From Diplodia intermedia (Eukaryota > Ascomycota > Dothideomycetes > Botryosphaeriales > Botryosphaeriaceae), in contig JAKEKT010000045.1 in NCBI GenBank assembly GCA_021495925.1, positions 124,001-188,000 of the forward strand: a stretch of DNA of 64,000 bases, in the 5' to 3' direction. The first letter of the stretch is position 1. Every line of letters starts with the position of its first letter. The notes under the pieces were generated by a model. That model ran no database searches and was not told the DNA's origin. It was given only the letters and a program-made list of their open reading frames with translations. Below, one piece after another: positions 30,324-41,691 of the stretch. The position numbers and the translations under genes were made by a program.

Positions 30324-33300
30324 ATGGCATCCATCCCGCCTGTTTCTATCACCATTGGTCAGTCGTGTTTTTTGTAGTCAGTTGTGAGGTCGATGCTGAT
30401 CCCCTCCAGACCGCGGTGGGACCTTCTGCGATGTGTGGGCGCACACGGCCGATGGCAAAGAGACCATCTTCAAGCTTCTGTCCGTCGACCCTGCCTCTTA
30501 CCCAGATGCGCCCACCGAAGGCATCAGACGAGTGCTGGAGCAGATCACCGGACAATCAATACCAAAGGGCCAGCCCATCGACGGCAGTTTGATAGAATCA
30601 GTCCGAGTTGGAACGACCGTGGCCACAAAGTCAGCCACGCTTCTTCCCTGTCGATCCACCCATGACTAACCCGGCGACAGTGCTTTGTTGGAACGCAAGG
30701 GAGAACGCTTCGCCCTGCTGACCACCGAGGGTTTCCGGGACATTTGTCGCATTGGCGACCAGACCAGACCGGATTTGTTTGACCTAAACATCCGTAAGCC
30801 GGGCGTGCTCTACTCCAAGGCTGTCGAGGTCGCCGAACGCGTGACTGTTGAGGACTACGTTCTCAATCCCCATCCGGTGGAGATTGACTTGTCCGATCCC
30901 GACCTCGTCAAGACGGCGAGTGGAGAGGTAATCCGTATTCTGAAGAGACTCGACCATGCTGCCGTCAAAGGGCAGCTTCAACACCTGTACGATGAAGGCT
31001 TGCGCTCTTTGGCCATTTGCTTCTTGCATTCTTATCTCTTCCCTGGTGTGTTTCCCAAATCAATCTTCTCCGCTTGCTGCTGAATCTCACATACTCTAGA
31101 CCACGAACAAGAAGTAGGACGGATTGCCCGCGATGTGGGATTTGAACACATCTCGCTGTCCTCGGACTTGAGCCCCAACATCAAAATCCTGCACCGCACC
31201 ACCTCTGCCTGTGCTGATGCGTACCTCTCACCCACGGTCAAAAAATATGTAGACGGATTCATCTCTGGCTTTTCCGTCTTGCCAAAAAGAGTGGACTTTA
31301 TGCAGTCAGATGGCGGTCTCAGCGCAGCATCGAAGTTCACCGGCTTGAAAGCCATCCTAAGCGGACCGGCGGGCGGAGTCGTCGCCATTGCCCGGACATG
31401 TTACGATCCCTCTGAGGGCACTCCAGTCATTGGGTTCGATATGGTTAGTTTCAATGGAAACGGGAAGACTGTACGTGGCTAACGTGAATAGGGCGGAACA
31501 AGCACAGATATCAGCCGCTTCGACAAGGTGTTCGAGCACGTCTTCGATACCACCATCAGTGGAACCACCATAACCTCGCCCATGCTTGACGTCAAGACCG
31601 TAGCGGCCGGTGGCGGATCAATCCTGAGCTGGAGGAACGGCCTCTTCGTTGTCGGTCCCGAGGTATGTCTCACTGACGTACACAGAACAGGCCACCGCTA
31701 AACATCCACAGAGCGCCGGTGCTCATCCCGGCCCAGCATCGTACCGAAAGGGCGGTCCGCTCACCATCACGGATGCCAACCTGTTCCTGGGCAGGCTCGT
31801 GCCGGAGAAGTTCCCTTCCATCTTCGGCCCGCACGCAAACGAGCCTCTCGATGTCGACGTCGTGAAGCAAAAGTTCCACGAGCTGACGGCCGAGATTAAC
31901 GATACTCTGGAGAACAAGCTCACCGCCGAAGAAGTGGCTTCCGGATTCCTTGCCATGGCCAACGAGACGATGAGCCGCCCGATCCGCAACATCACCGAGG
32001 CCAGGGGTTTCGCCATCAACAAGCACAACCTCGCCAGCTTCGGCGGCGCCGGGGGCCAGCACGCTTGCGCCATCGCGCAGATCCTGGGGATGCCGCGGAT
32101 CATCATCCACAAGTATTCATCCATTCTCTCGGCGTACGGCATCGGCTTGGCGGACATCGTGTCCGAGACGGCGGTCCCCGCGGCGTACGCATTCTCCGAG
32201 AAGACGCTGGACACGGTGCTGGCAAGATTTGAAGAGCTGAAAGCGCAGACTACGGCCGACCTGGTTGCCCAAGGAGTGCAGGATGGCCTCGTGGAACATC
32301 AGTGCTACTTGAGCATGCGGTATGAAGGGTCGGACACCAATCTGTCCATCCTACAGCCGCAGGACAATGACTTCCGCACGGCGTTTGTAGAAACTCATCG
32401 ACGTGAGTTTGCTTTCGAGCTGGCCAAACGCCCTATTGTCGTGGATGCCATCAGGGTCCGCGGGGTGGGGAAGAGCAGAGAGCAGGCTGCGTCGCGCCAG
32501 TCCATCTTCCAGGAGCTATCAAACATGGGTGACGGGACGTCTCCACAGACGCCAGTTACCAGGAAAGTATTCATTGACGGCAGCTGGCAACATGTGCCGG
32601 TGTACGAGCTGGCCAGTCTGCCACCAAAGTCAGCATTCACCGGTCCCGCGCTTGTCATCGACAACACGCAGACAATCCTGGTGGAGACGGGCTGCAAGGT
32701 TTCGGTCCTCAACTCGCACATCATCATCGACCTGCTCAGCAAGGAAGCCACCAGTTCAGACTCAGACACCTCCATCAACCCCGTCGAGCTCTCCACCTTC
32801 GCCAGCAGGTTCATGTCCATCGCGGAGCAGATGGGAAACACGCTCCAGCGCACATCCATCAGCACCTCGATCAAAGAGCGGCTCGACTTCTCCTGCGCCC
32901 TATTCACTCCAGACGGCAAGCTGGTCGCAAACGCACCCCACATCCCAGTCCAGTAAGCACACTATACCCCCCATTCGAGGTAGTAGCCCTCCTACTCACC
33001 GTACCCCCACCAGCCTGGGCTCCATGCAGTTCGCCATCCAACACCAACACGCCCTCTGGGCTGGCAAGCTCCAACCCGGCGACGTGCTCCTCACCAACCA
33101 CCCGGAGTGCGGCGGCACCCACCTGCCGGACCTCACCGTCGTCACCCCCGTCTTCGCCCCCGCCACCACCTCCTCACCACCAGAGCAGGAGGAGGCGCAA
33201 GACCAACAACAACAACTCATCTTCTACGTCGCCTCGCGCGGCCACCACACCGACATCGGCGGCATCGGCATCACCAGCATGGTGCCGGACTCCAAGTTCC

Positions 33301-34637
33301 TGTGGCAAGAAGGGCTCTCGGTACGCTCCCTGCGCATCGTCCACGGCGGCGTGTTCGACGAAGCCGGGGTGCGCAAAGCATTCGCCGACGTCGTCGGCTA
33401 CGGGCCGGGCTGCAGCGCGACGCGGCGGCTGGACGACAACGTGTCGGACCTGAAGGCGCAGATCGCGGCGAACCAGCGCGGCATCGTGCTGCTGCAGGCC
33501 ATGTGCCGGGAGGCCGGCGTGCCGCGCGTGCAGCGCTACATGTACGGCATCCAGGCGACCGCCGAGGTGGCGGTGCGCGAGCTGTTTCGGCGCATCGCCG
33601 AGTCCGGTTCCTATTCTTCTTCCTCTTCCTCTTCCTCTCCCTCCTCCTCATCCTCTCCCTCCTCCTCCCCTGCCGCCGCCGGCCCCGCCGCCCCCGTCGT
33701 CCTCCGCGCCACCGACTACTACGACGACGGCACCCCCATCACCCTCGCCATCACCATCGCCCCCGACCCCACCACCGCCCCCCTCCAGTACTCCGCCACC
33801 TTCGACTTCACCGGCACGGGCCCGCAAACCCTCGGCAACATGAACTGCCCCCCCAGCATAACCCACAGCGCCATCATCTACGCCCTGCGGTGCCTCCTCT
33901 CCCTCTCCATCCCCCTCAACCAGGGCTGCCTCGCCCCCGTCGCCATCATCCTACCACGCGGCACCATCCTCGCCCCCACCGCCGGCGTCGCCGTGTGCGG
34001 CTCCACCATCGCGTCGCAGCGCGTCACCGACGTCATCCTGCGCGCCTTCGGCGCCGCCGCGGGGAGTCAGGGGTGCGCGAACAGTTTCGGGTGGGGCGCG
34101 GGGGGGAGGGATCCCGTGACGGGGGTGGTTACGCCCGGGTGGAATTATGGAGAGGCGTTGGGCGGGGGGAGTGGCGCGGGGAGGGGGTGGAGGGGCGCCG
34201 ATGCGGTGCAGGTGCATAGCACGAATACGAAGACGACGGATGTGGAGGTTATTGAGAGGAGAACGCCGGTGGTGGTGCGGCGGTATGCGGTCAGGACGGG
34301 GACGGGCGGGCGGGGCAGGTGGAGGGGCGGGGAGGGCGTGGTGAGGGACGTCGAGGCGAGGGTGGGGTTGAGGTTTAGCATTTTGAGCGAGCGGAGGGTG
34401 TATAGTCCGTATGGGATGGAGGGGGGTGGGGATGGCGGCGTGGGGAAGAATTATTGGGTCAGGAGGGGGGAGGGGGGTGCTGGGGAAGAGGAGTGGATCT
34501 CGTTGGGCGGCAAGGCCGTCGTGGATGTCGCGCCCGGGGAGCGCGTGGTGATTTGTACGCCTGGTGGCGGTGGCTGGGGTGCGCCGCTTGAGGATGCGGC
34601 GGGCCTTGGGGATGTGCGGCCTCTGCCGACGCAGTAG
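30324..34637 (+). CDS. 5-oxoprolinase (ATP-dependent), HyuA-HyuB fusion
   Basis: Seven exons: 30324-30357, 30410-30629, 30681-31045, 31100-31443, 31492-31662, 31712-32952 and 33014-34637; 1332 residues. The tiny first exon codes MASIPPVSITI and splices into the ATPase signature DRGGTFCDVWAH. The HyuA half continues with VGTTVATNALLERKGER, FMQSDGGL, ILSGPAGGVV and DMGGTSTDISR. The HyuB half follows from about residue 760, with TLQRTSISTSIKERLDFSCA and DVLLTNHPECGGTHLPD. The enzyme opens 5-oxoproline to glutamate with ATP in the cytosolic glutathione cycle. Unusual: a Ser/Pro/Ala low-complexity insert (coded at 33600-33690) splits the HyuB half, and the last 250 residues are Gly/Arg-rich from a GC-biased stretch (34080-34460). 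Both keep the frame. Family length is about 1270-1290, so the insert explains much of the excess. Confidence 0.95.
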
Positions 34638-34957
34638 GGTGCATGCGTTGTTTGTTATTGCGGATGGCTCGAGAAAGTCAATACTCTTGGGCTTTCGAGA
34701 TTTCCTTTTGAACCTGACCGCCAGCACGCAAAGATTGCGGGGCATACAGACAAGGGTTCTGGTGGTATCGTGGTTGATGTGATAGGTCAGTGCATCGATT
34801 CCCAGAGGGGGGGGACATGACAAGTTCGAAATAGCATTCAGTTGCAGTAAGCCTTGTATCGCAGATAGGAGGACCATAAAGCTCAACTTAGCGAATGAGA
34901 ATTACAGGTACGGATTCGCAAGCACTGGATCTCCGGAAAGCTGGCGTGGCTGTGCAG
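34638..34957. other. 3' flank of 5-oxoprolinase
   Basis: 320 bases of ordinary intergenic sequence, ending in the left copy of the 9-bp repeat GGCTGTGCA at 34948-34956. Confidence 0.5.
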
Positions 34958-35508
34958 CAGGGTGGCCAACAAACAAGCATGTTTGCAAAGCTTTAATTGT
35001 TTTAACCAATCAATCAAACAAAGATCGTGGTTTTAGCTAAACTAATTAACTAAAGATCGTGAGGCGTAGTTGTTTACGAAATACTTATTTAATTATTTAG
35101 AGGGGGGGGGGAAGGGGAGAGGAGAAGAGAGAGGTGGCCACGGCTATAGCCGGCTATTCGATATATATACTACTTAGGCCGTGTATCTAGTAAGCGTTTC
35201 GAGTGCCTATAGTACTACTAGTTGCTACTACTGGTGGCCATTTTGGGGGGGGGAGGTAGGCGGGTAGGTGGGCGGGTAGGTGGGCGGGTAGGTGGGTATT
35301 ACCTAATCGGGGCAAAATACTATAAGAATCTCACGATAGTGGCCCGTGTACTTAAGATAGTGGCCCGTAATATATGCTAAGCAAATAGGCAAAGATCTTT
35401 ACTTATTTATAAAGAATTCGCAATTAACTAAAGATTCCGACCCCCCGCCTATTAATTAATTAAAGATCGAACCCCATCTTTGTTTGTCTTTGTTTGTTGG
35501 CCACCCTG
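34958..35508. repeat. 551-bp non-autonomous DNA transposon (hAT-like ends)
   Basis: Terminal inverted repeats CAGGGTGGCCAACAAACAA begin at 34958 and, reversed, at 35508. The 9-bp sequence GGCTGTGCA directly abuts the right end (35509-35517) and lies one base outside the left end (34948-34956). The interior is AT-rich, with several AAAGATCG words, G-runs near 35100 and 35245, and a 12-bp GTAGGTGGGCGG tandem repeat near 35255-35300. There is no open frame of note. CAGGG-type ends with an 8-9 bp target duplication are typical of hAT elements. Confidence 0.85.
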
Positions 35509-35783
35509 GGCTGTGCAAGCGGGATTTTACAACCAGTCAGCTTGAGACCTTGGGCCCCAGCCTTGTGTAACGAAAGTCAGCTGCGCGACTTTCCCTGTTA
35601 TAACGTGGCGCTTTCTGCTGCTGCCTAGAGCGGGGTAGGACTACACATCGTTCATGAACCCAGCCGCCAGGCTGACAACCTCTCGTCGCAATCTTTGCCG
35701 CACTACTTCACCGGAGCTACGTTAGCCTATGATCTCCACCAGAATCAAGCACAAGAAGACAGCTTCACTGAAACGCGCTTGCT
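35509..35783. promoter_or_regulatory. Promoter region of the first HET gene
   Basis: 275 bases between the transposon and the HET ATG. No coding sequence supported; an overlapping open frame at 35695 runs out of frame into the gene. Confidence 0.4.
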
Positions 35784-38252
35784 TTGTGCGTCATGGCGTG
35801 TCCTCAAACAACGAGAGCAACATCACCGGGCAATGGGACAGAACGACGCAACGTACAATCCCCTGGAGATCCAGAAGTCCACGAAGGCCTGTGCGAGCGC
35901 TGTCAAGCCCTCCAGTTGGACGATCCCAAATTGATACCTCTTTGGGACTCCTGGGGAATTACACGCATTCCGCCTTCCCCCCGCATCGATGACAGCGAGA
36001 TACCGTCGAGCGACCATGGCAACGAATCGTTTTCCAAAAACGAAGAGGATGCGCCGTCCTCGAGCAATGATGACGAGCTACCTGCAAGTAGCGAGGGTGA
36101 CCAGCTATCTTCGAACGGAAACAATGACGAGTCACCTTCAAGCAACAATGGCGACGAGCTGTCTCCGGACGACGTTATATTTCGGCCACTGGAGGGACGC
36201 ATCTCACTCAACTATACACTGACGGACGAACTGCCGGACCTACCCAACTTGTCTCAATCTTCTCAAGAAGGATGCACATTCTGCGCGCTCATGCTCATCG
36301 CTGTCCAACGGGAGTATCGCAGCCTCCAGTGGCCCACAGAAAGCCCTGAGAAGCACGAACTCATCATTGACGATGCAGAATATGCGTGGGACATTTTTGA
36401 AGGGCTGTACTGTCTTGGAATTCACCTGATGTTCCGTAGTAGAGATACAGTCCACCACCGTGGCACAGTCGTTTTCCAGGTCGGGTGTCCCGAAGGTATG
36501 TAGCACTTTGTGCAGCGACGAGGGAGCCCTTACTGACTTATCGTTCTTTGCTCAGGAGAATGCGCTTCGTGGCTGAGGATACGCCGCAGGCCACTGGAAC
36601 TCAACCCTCTCTCGGATAAAAATGCAACCATGTTCAGATCATGGCTGCACGATTGTCATGATTCCCATGAGAAGTGCAACCATGAGGGCCGCAGCAACAA
36701 ACTTCCCACTCGACTTCTGGATGTAGGAGGAACTGAGTTCAATGACGAGCCTCGCCTTGTTATTCCTGCAGAGAATCCAAAGCTTTCGAACGCCATTGAT
36801 ACACCGTACGTGGCCCTCAGTCACTGTTGGGGGAAAAACAGTACGCCCCTCAAAACCGAGACTTCCTCGATAGCACAGAGACTGGAAAGCATACCCATCC
36901 ATTCCATGCCAGCGACCTATCGAGATGCCATCTTATTGACCAGGTCGTTGGACATCCAGTACCTCTGGATTGACTCGCTGTGTATAATCCAAAACGACTC
37001 GGCGGACTGGGAGAAGGAGTCCACTACTATGTTTGACGTTTACCAGAATGCGCATGTCACCTTGTGTGCTTTGGTCAATTCGTGCGACGATGGATTTCTT
37101 CCACAAGCCAGACCGAATGCTGAAATTCCCTTCAGATCTTCAGTAAACCCTCAAGTGCACGGGAACTATTCGTTGCACGAAGTATGGCCACGCAAAACTA
37201 TGGGTTTTTGGTACACTGAAATGACACAGGCATGGGAGTATTTCTACAAAAACTGGGAATGGAACCAAAGAGGATGGACCTGGCAAGAAGGGGCGTTCTC
37301 ATCAAGGAAGCTGTTATGCGATCTGCAGATGATCTACTACGACTGTGATTCTATAATTTACTCGGAGGATTATTCACTTGTGGCTGACAGACATTCCACG
37401 AGCATCATGGCCTATTTCAAGGAACCATCCGGAAATCGAAAAGACGCGCTGGTCTCTTACAACGTCTGGTATGAAATGTTGGCGTCCTACACGGGCAGGT
37501 CCTTGACTTTTCAACAAGATCGCTTGCCGGCTGTCTCCTCAGTCGCTACAGTGATTGCCGACAGGACGGAAGACCAATTCATCGCTGGTCTGTGGAAGGC
37601 GGATCTGCATCGCGGACTGCTCTGGTTTAACGATTCATGGCCAAGGGAGAGGAGAAACGGGCTTTCCAGCCTCATCCAACGGTTGAGGGATCCTGATCCA
37701 TTCGTTGCACCTTCTTGGAGTTGGGCTTCCACACAAACGTCCAAGATATGGGAACTCGATGAGTATATCGACCCAGAATGTCAGATTTGCGAAACGCACA
37801 CGGAGATTGATGGTCTCAACCCGTTCGGGCGGATCAAAGAAGCCCATCTCGTCATACTTGGACAATTGTATCGCATCGATAGGTCTACTATATCCAAGCT
37901 AGACCGTCCGTGGCTTCGTGTATGTATCGCAAGATCTTCGGGTTCATTCGAGGTAGAGTACAATTTGGACTGGAAACCCACCAATCAAGAGCTCTCGGAT
38001 GACGGTCTGCGTGACGAGAGCGCCTCTGCGGAGGAAAATGGACTATTTATGCTGCTAGTATATAGCACTCCGACCAGAAAAGTGGTGGATTACCTCACCG
38101 GGGAAACTTTCCAGGGTATTGCACGACAAAAGGGGCTAGTCCTCCACTACACGGCAACTGAAGATGTATACCGGCGGATTGGCATGTTCACGATAGACGG
38201 ATGGAGGGATTTTTTTGAATCCGACCCGATGAGAAAGATCAAGCTGGTTTGA
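35784..38252 (+). CDS. HET-domain protein (heterokaryon incompatibility type)
   Basis: Two exons, 35784-36495 and 36556-38252, with a 60-base intron (GTATGT to CTCAG); 802 residues. An alternative Met at 35796 (MACPQTTRATS) is equally plausible. The N-terminus has a CERCQALQLDD block common in such proteins, then a Ser/Asn/Asp/Glu-rich linker (about residues 75-130) with imperfect ten-residue repeats. The HET domain spans about residues 320-480. Its three conserved blocks are TPYVALSHCWG (320-330), QYLWIDSLCIIQNDSADWEK (from 371) and a later RGWTWQEGAFSSRKLL. HET proteins trigger or regulate programmed cell death when unlike fungal individuals fuse. The C-terminal third is the usual poorly conserved region, ending MFTIDGWRDFF. 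The gene lies just right of a transposon copy. Confidence 0.92.
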
Positions 38253-38799
38253 CCAGTGAGGAGGTGGTGCAACAGAGCCTCGCACCAACAGCTGGAGAAG
38301 GCGGGCACGTCGGGGTCGTCGTTGGAGAGGGCCTTGCGGGCGTATGGCGGGGTGTTGAAGAGACTCGCCCGGGGGAAGAGACTGTGCGGGAGTGAGAAAA
38401 GATGTGGCGTGGACGCGGCCGGTGGTGGGGGTAAGGGAGTTGTTGGCGATGCGCGAGATAGCGCCCGGGTTGCAGTCGGTGGAGATGGATCTCGAGCGGG
38501 GAAGGGAAGGCGGTGCGTTGGCGGTCGAAGAGTTGGAGGCGTTGGCCGGGTTTGGCGATGGGTTGAGGGAGGTGACGTTGCAATTTCTTTTTTTCTTTTC
38601 ATTGGTGGATGCGCGGTAGAAGGAGGGGTGTGACGTGGAGACTGAGCTCCTGGTATGGGGAGCGACTACCAGCGGAAGAGGGGGATTTCTACTTCAACGC
38701 TGAGGATATGCAGATTGAACGACGGCAAGACGAGCTCTAATTTGGTTTTGAAGAAGCATTTGTTAGATAGCAAGCGAATCAATCTCACACCGCCCCCTC
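38253..38799. other. Gap between the HET gene and the Ada-type gene
   Basis: Convergent 3' flanks. Open frames on both strands (for example plus-strand 38392-38619 with AVEELEALAGFGDGLREV) look helix-like, but start codons, introns and a counterpart gene are lacking. I treat them as possible remnant or chance coding. Confidence 0.4.
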
Positions 38800-39648
38800 T
38801 TATCCTGTGCCGGCCATGGTATGCGGTGGAAAGGCAGCAGCATCCCACTGCACAAGCTGCTCCCAGGGCTCCAAGCTCGCGCCATCAAAGAGCCGCTCCA
38901 TCCCCTCAACCGCACACGCCTCGTTCCAACCCACATCACCCCCCTCGAGCCACCCCTCCCCATCCACAGCAAACAGCCCCTCAAAATCCCCCGCGTCCTC
39001 CACCATCTCCCCACCCCGCGACGCCCCACCCGACGAACTCCCCTCATCCCCCACCATCTCCGGCGTCGCACCCTCCCGCACACCAGCCGCCCCACCCTCC
39101 CCCTCCCCCCTCCTCCTCCCCTTCACCCCCGCCGCATACACCCCCGGCGTCACCCCAAACGCCCTCCGAAACGCGCCATGCAAATACCTCGGCGCGCGCC
39201 TAACCTCCCGCGCCACCTCCCTCCACACGACCTCGCCCCCCTCCCTCTCCAACACCCTCCTCGCGCGCTCCGCCGCCCTCCTCCCGCCGCGATCCTCGCC
39301 CTCTCCCTCGCCGACCACCGCATCGCCATCGCACTCGGCCAACTCGCACACCCCTCCCGCGGGCGGGGAAACAGCGCCGGTGCCCGTCTTGTCGCCGCCG
39401 ACGTCCGGCCGGCACCGCTTGCACGCGCGGTACCCCGGCAACGCGGCGACGGCGGCGGCGGCCGAGTCGTAGAAGTCGATGTTGGCGCGGCGCGCGAGGC
39501 GCGCTGGGCACGTGGGCCGGCAGTAGATGCGGGTGGAGCGCACGGCGTAGACGAAGGAGGTGTGGGCGTGCGGGTCGCGCGTGGCGAGGGCGCGCCAGCG
39601 CGCGTGCGGGGTGGTGTATTGCGGTGGTGGTGGTGAGTGGCTGGTCAT
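38800..39648 (-). CDS. Ada-type methylphosphotriester repair domain plus AraC-type helix-turn-helix
   Basis: Single exon, 282 residues, from MTSHSPPPPQYTT. Residues 17-82 are the Ada zinc domain: RWRALATRDPHAHTSFVYAV, then C43 and C47 in YCRPTCPAR, and C76 and C79 in RACKRCRPD. These four Cys bind zinc; in bacterial Ada the first accepts methyl from DNA phosphotriesters. Residues about 140-178 form one AraC-like helix-turn-helix (VAREVRRAPRYLHGAFRRAF). The suicide O6-alkylguanine methyltransferase domain of full Ada is absent, as in bacterial AdaA. The acidic C-terminus ends DGASLEPWEQLVQWDAAAF; this end has a close match elsewhere in the window (44549-44653). The Met at 39648 is chosen because sequence upstream is low-complexity. 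Confidence 0.88.
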   Translation of the reverse strand: MTSHSPPPPQYTTPHARWRALATRDPHAHTSFVYAVRSTRIYCRPTCPARLARRANIDFYDSAAAAVAALPGYRACKRCRPDVGGDKTGTGAVSPPAGGVCELAECDGDAVVGEGEGEDRGGRRAAERARRVLEREGGEVVWREVAREVRRAPRYLHGAFRRAFGVTPGVYAAGVKGRRRGEGEGGAAGVREGATPEMVGDEGSSSGGASRGGEMVEDAGDFEGLFAVDGEGWLEGGDVGWNEACAVEGMERLFDGASLEPWEQLVQWDAAAFPPHTMAGTG

Positions 39649-40270
39649 TTTGTGGTGTGGTGGTGGTGGTCGTTCTTGGTCCGAGTCCGTTGGCCGTGGG
39701 TGCAGTGCGGGGCTGTGGCTGACGCGTTGGCGTTGGCGTTGTTTGGTGGGTACTGGGGAAGTCGCTCGCTCTTTTTGGTCGATGTGGGTATGTGTGATGA
39801 GAGACGAGTGAGTTTGATGAGGCGTGGAGGAATCCCCGGAGGTTGATGGTGAGCGTTGATGGATGAAATAAAGTTGACGGCGATTGCGGCTTATCATGAG
39901 CCAAAAGGCATGCTGCTGTGGAACTGACCAATCAGCGCGCGACCAGGGTCAACCCATTAATCCCTTAGGCACCGGGAGATACCTTTTAAAGATCGAGACC
40001 GGCCCTAGCAAACCGAACAAGCTCTGCCAAGCTCCCCCCTCGCGAATCCGAAAGAAAAACGTCCCGTCCCATACCGGCGTCCCCCAGCCAAGCCCCAGCG
40101 AGAGCGCGCGCTTGCCGAAACCGGCATTTCGATTCGCGCGCACTCGCTCCTTCTTTACCCGGCGACAAACCACACCACCCACCACCTCTCTCTCCCACCC
40201 AGCCACCAACCACCGAACCGAACCGAACCCCCCCTCAGCAGCACACGAGATAAAACCCCTCCGCGAAACC
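39649..40270. promoter_or_regulatory. Divergent promoter of Ada-type gene and methyltransferase locus
   Basis: About 620 bases between divergent starts. GT-rich repeats lie next to the Ada-type ATG and CA/CCA-rich leader sequence precedes 40271. No gene supported. Confidence 0.45.
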
Positions 40271-41417
40271 ATGACCGCGGCCGCCGACCCGACCTTCCGC
40301 AACTACACCCCCGCGCGCACCCGCGGCTCCTACCCGGCGGCCCTGCACGACGTCATCTTGGCCCGGCGGGCACGCGCAGACGGGCCGGGGGCCCCGGGAC
40401 CATTATTCTCGACGTTCGGCTGCGGGGCCGGGCAACATGGCTGCGGGAGCTGGCGCTGCGGGCGGTTCGAGCGCGCGCCATCGGGTGCGATGCGGGCGAG
40501 GAGATGGTCAAGGTGGCGAAAGGGCTGGGGGGCGGAGGGGTTGGTGGAGGCGCTGCTTGGGGGACGGGCTGGCGTGGATTTGCTGTCCGTGGCGATGGCG
40601 GTGAGGCGGCTGATTTTCTCCTTTTTCTTCTCCTACTTTCTTGCTCGTCGGTCGGGCGTGTGTGGAGGAGGTGGGTGGGTGGGTGATGAGGGGAGGGAAA
40701 ACAAAAATCGACGCGGAGGAGGGTGGGGGATCGTCTTGCTGACGGCAACGGTGACGTGAGGGCGCATTGGTTCGACATGCCCGCGTTCTGGAGGCAGGCC
40801 GCGCAGCTGGTCGAGCCGGGCGGCAGCGTCGCCATCTTTGCCAAGTGCTCGTTCTTCTGCCGTACGTCTCTTCTTCCCCTTATTGCCCTCCTTCTGGCTC
40901 TCTCTCTCTCTCTCACATCGTCGGCTGACCGAGCTGCTGCGTCCGGGCTGACACCAGCCAAAACCAACCAGACCCATCCACGCCCAACATCGCCGCCGTC
41001 CAACGCGTCTTCGACACCTTCTCGCGCGCCTCCCTCGCCCCCCACCCACTCCCCAACAACCGGCTCTGCCGCGACTTCTACCGCGACCTCGCGCTGCCAT
41101 GGCAATCAGACAACCCCTCCCCCGAGTTCCCCGAAGCGCTCTTCGAACGGCACACGTGGAATGTCGACGGCGCGCTGGATGGTCCGGACGGCGACGACTT
41201 CTTCGGCGGCAGCGTGATGCTGACACCGGCCAAGATTGCCGAGTTGCTGGGGTCGACCGGGCCCGTGCAAAGGTGGAGGGAGGCGCATCCGCGGGAGGCG
41301 GGGACGGAGAGGGATGCTGTCGCCGTCATGGTGAGGGAGCTGGAGGCGGTGGTGGGGGTGGGCGGGGAGGTGAGGATGGGGATGGGGTATGCGTTGTTGG
41401 TTTTTAAGAGGAGGTGA
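40271..41417 (+). pseudogene. SAM-dependent methyltransferase (trans-aconitate methyltransferase-like) with broken frames
   Basis: Reading from MTAAADPTFRNYTPARTRGS (40271), the start matches fungal class I methyltransferases related to trans-aconitate methyltransferase. The SAM-binding region is scrambled between frames: TIILDV (40400s) is in one frame, GCGAGQ in the next, LRELALR back in the first, RFERA in the second, and IGCDAGEEMVKVAKGLGG in the first again. After an intron the frame again does not meet HWFDMPAFWRQAAQLVEPGG (about 40768-40858). The remainder is clean: donor GTACGTCTC near 40862, acceptor before HPSTPNIAAVQRVFDTF (about 40971), open to the stop at 41417. So the 3' half looks intact and the 5' half needs several single-base or two-base changes. 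It is either a decaying gene or GC-rich sequencing errors. Confidence 0.6.
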
Positions 41418-41691
41418 GAACGGTGGAGAGGCTGGGTGTAACGAGATTGGAAAGGCCAGTAGGTTTGCTCGGGGCCGGGAGAGAGAGAGAGTTGAGACCA
41501 TGGGCTACGAGAGTTTCGGATAGGCTGCGTTACCAGCATTAGCAAATTTCCACTTCACCTACCTCCGCTCGACACGGGCGCAGTGGAAATCTTTTCTTTT
41601 CTTCAAGTAAGTCCCGTGAAAAAATTATTAACAGCTAATAAGACTACAACAAAGGGCCGAGAAAAAAAAAATCCCAAACGAAACCGACAGG

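Noticed and set aside
33107..34219. Plus-strand frame of 370 residues, Arg/His/Pro-rich
   Set aside because: Out-of-frame shadow of 5-oxoprolinase exon 7.
38239..38602. Open frames on both strands after the first HET gene
   Set aside because: Helical-looking pieces but no start, family or consistent frame.
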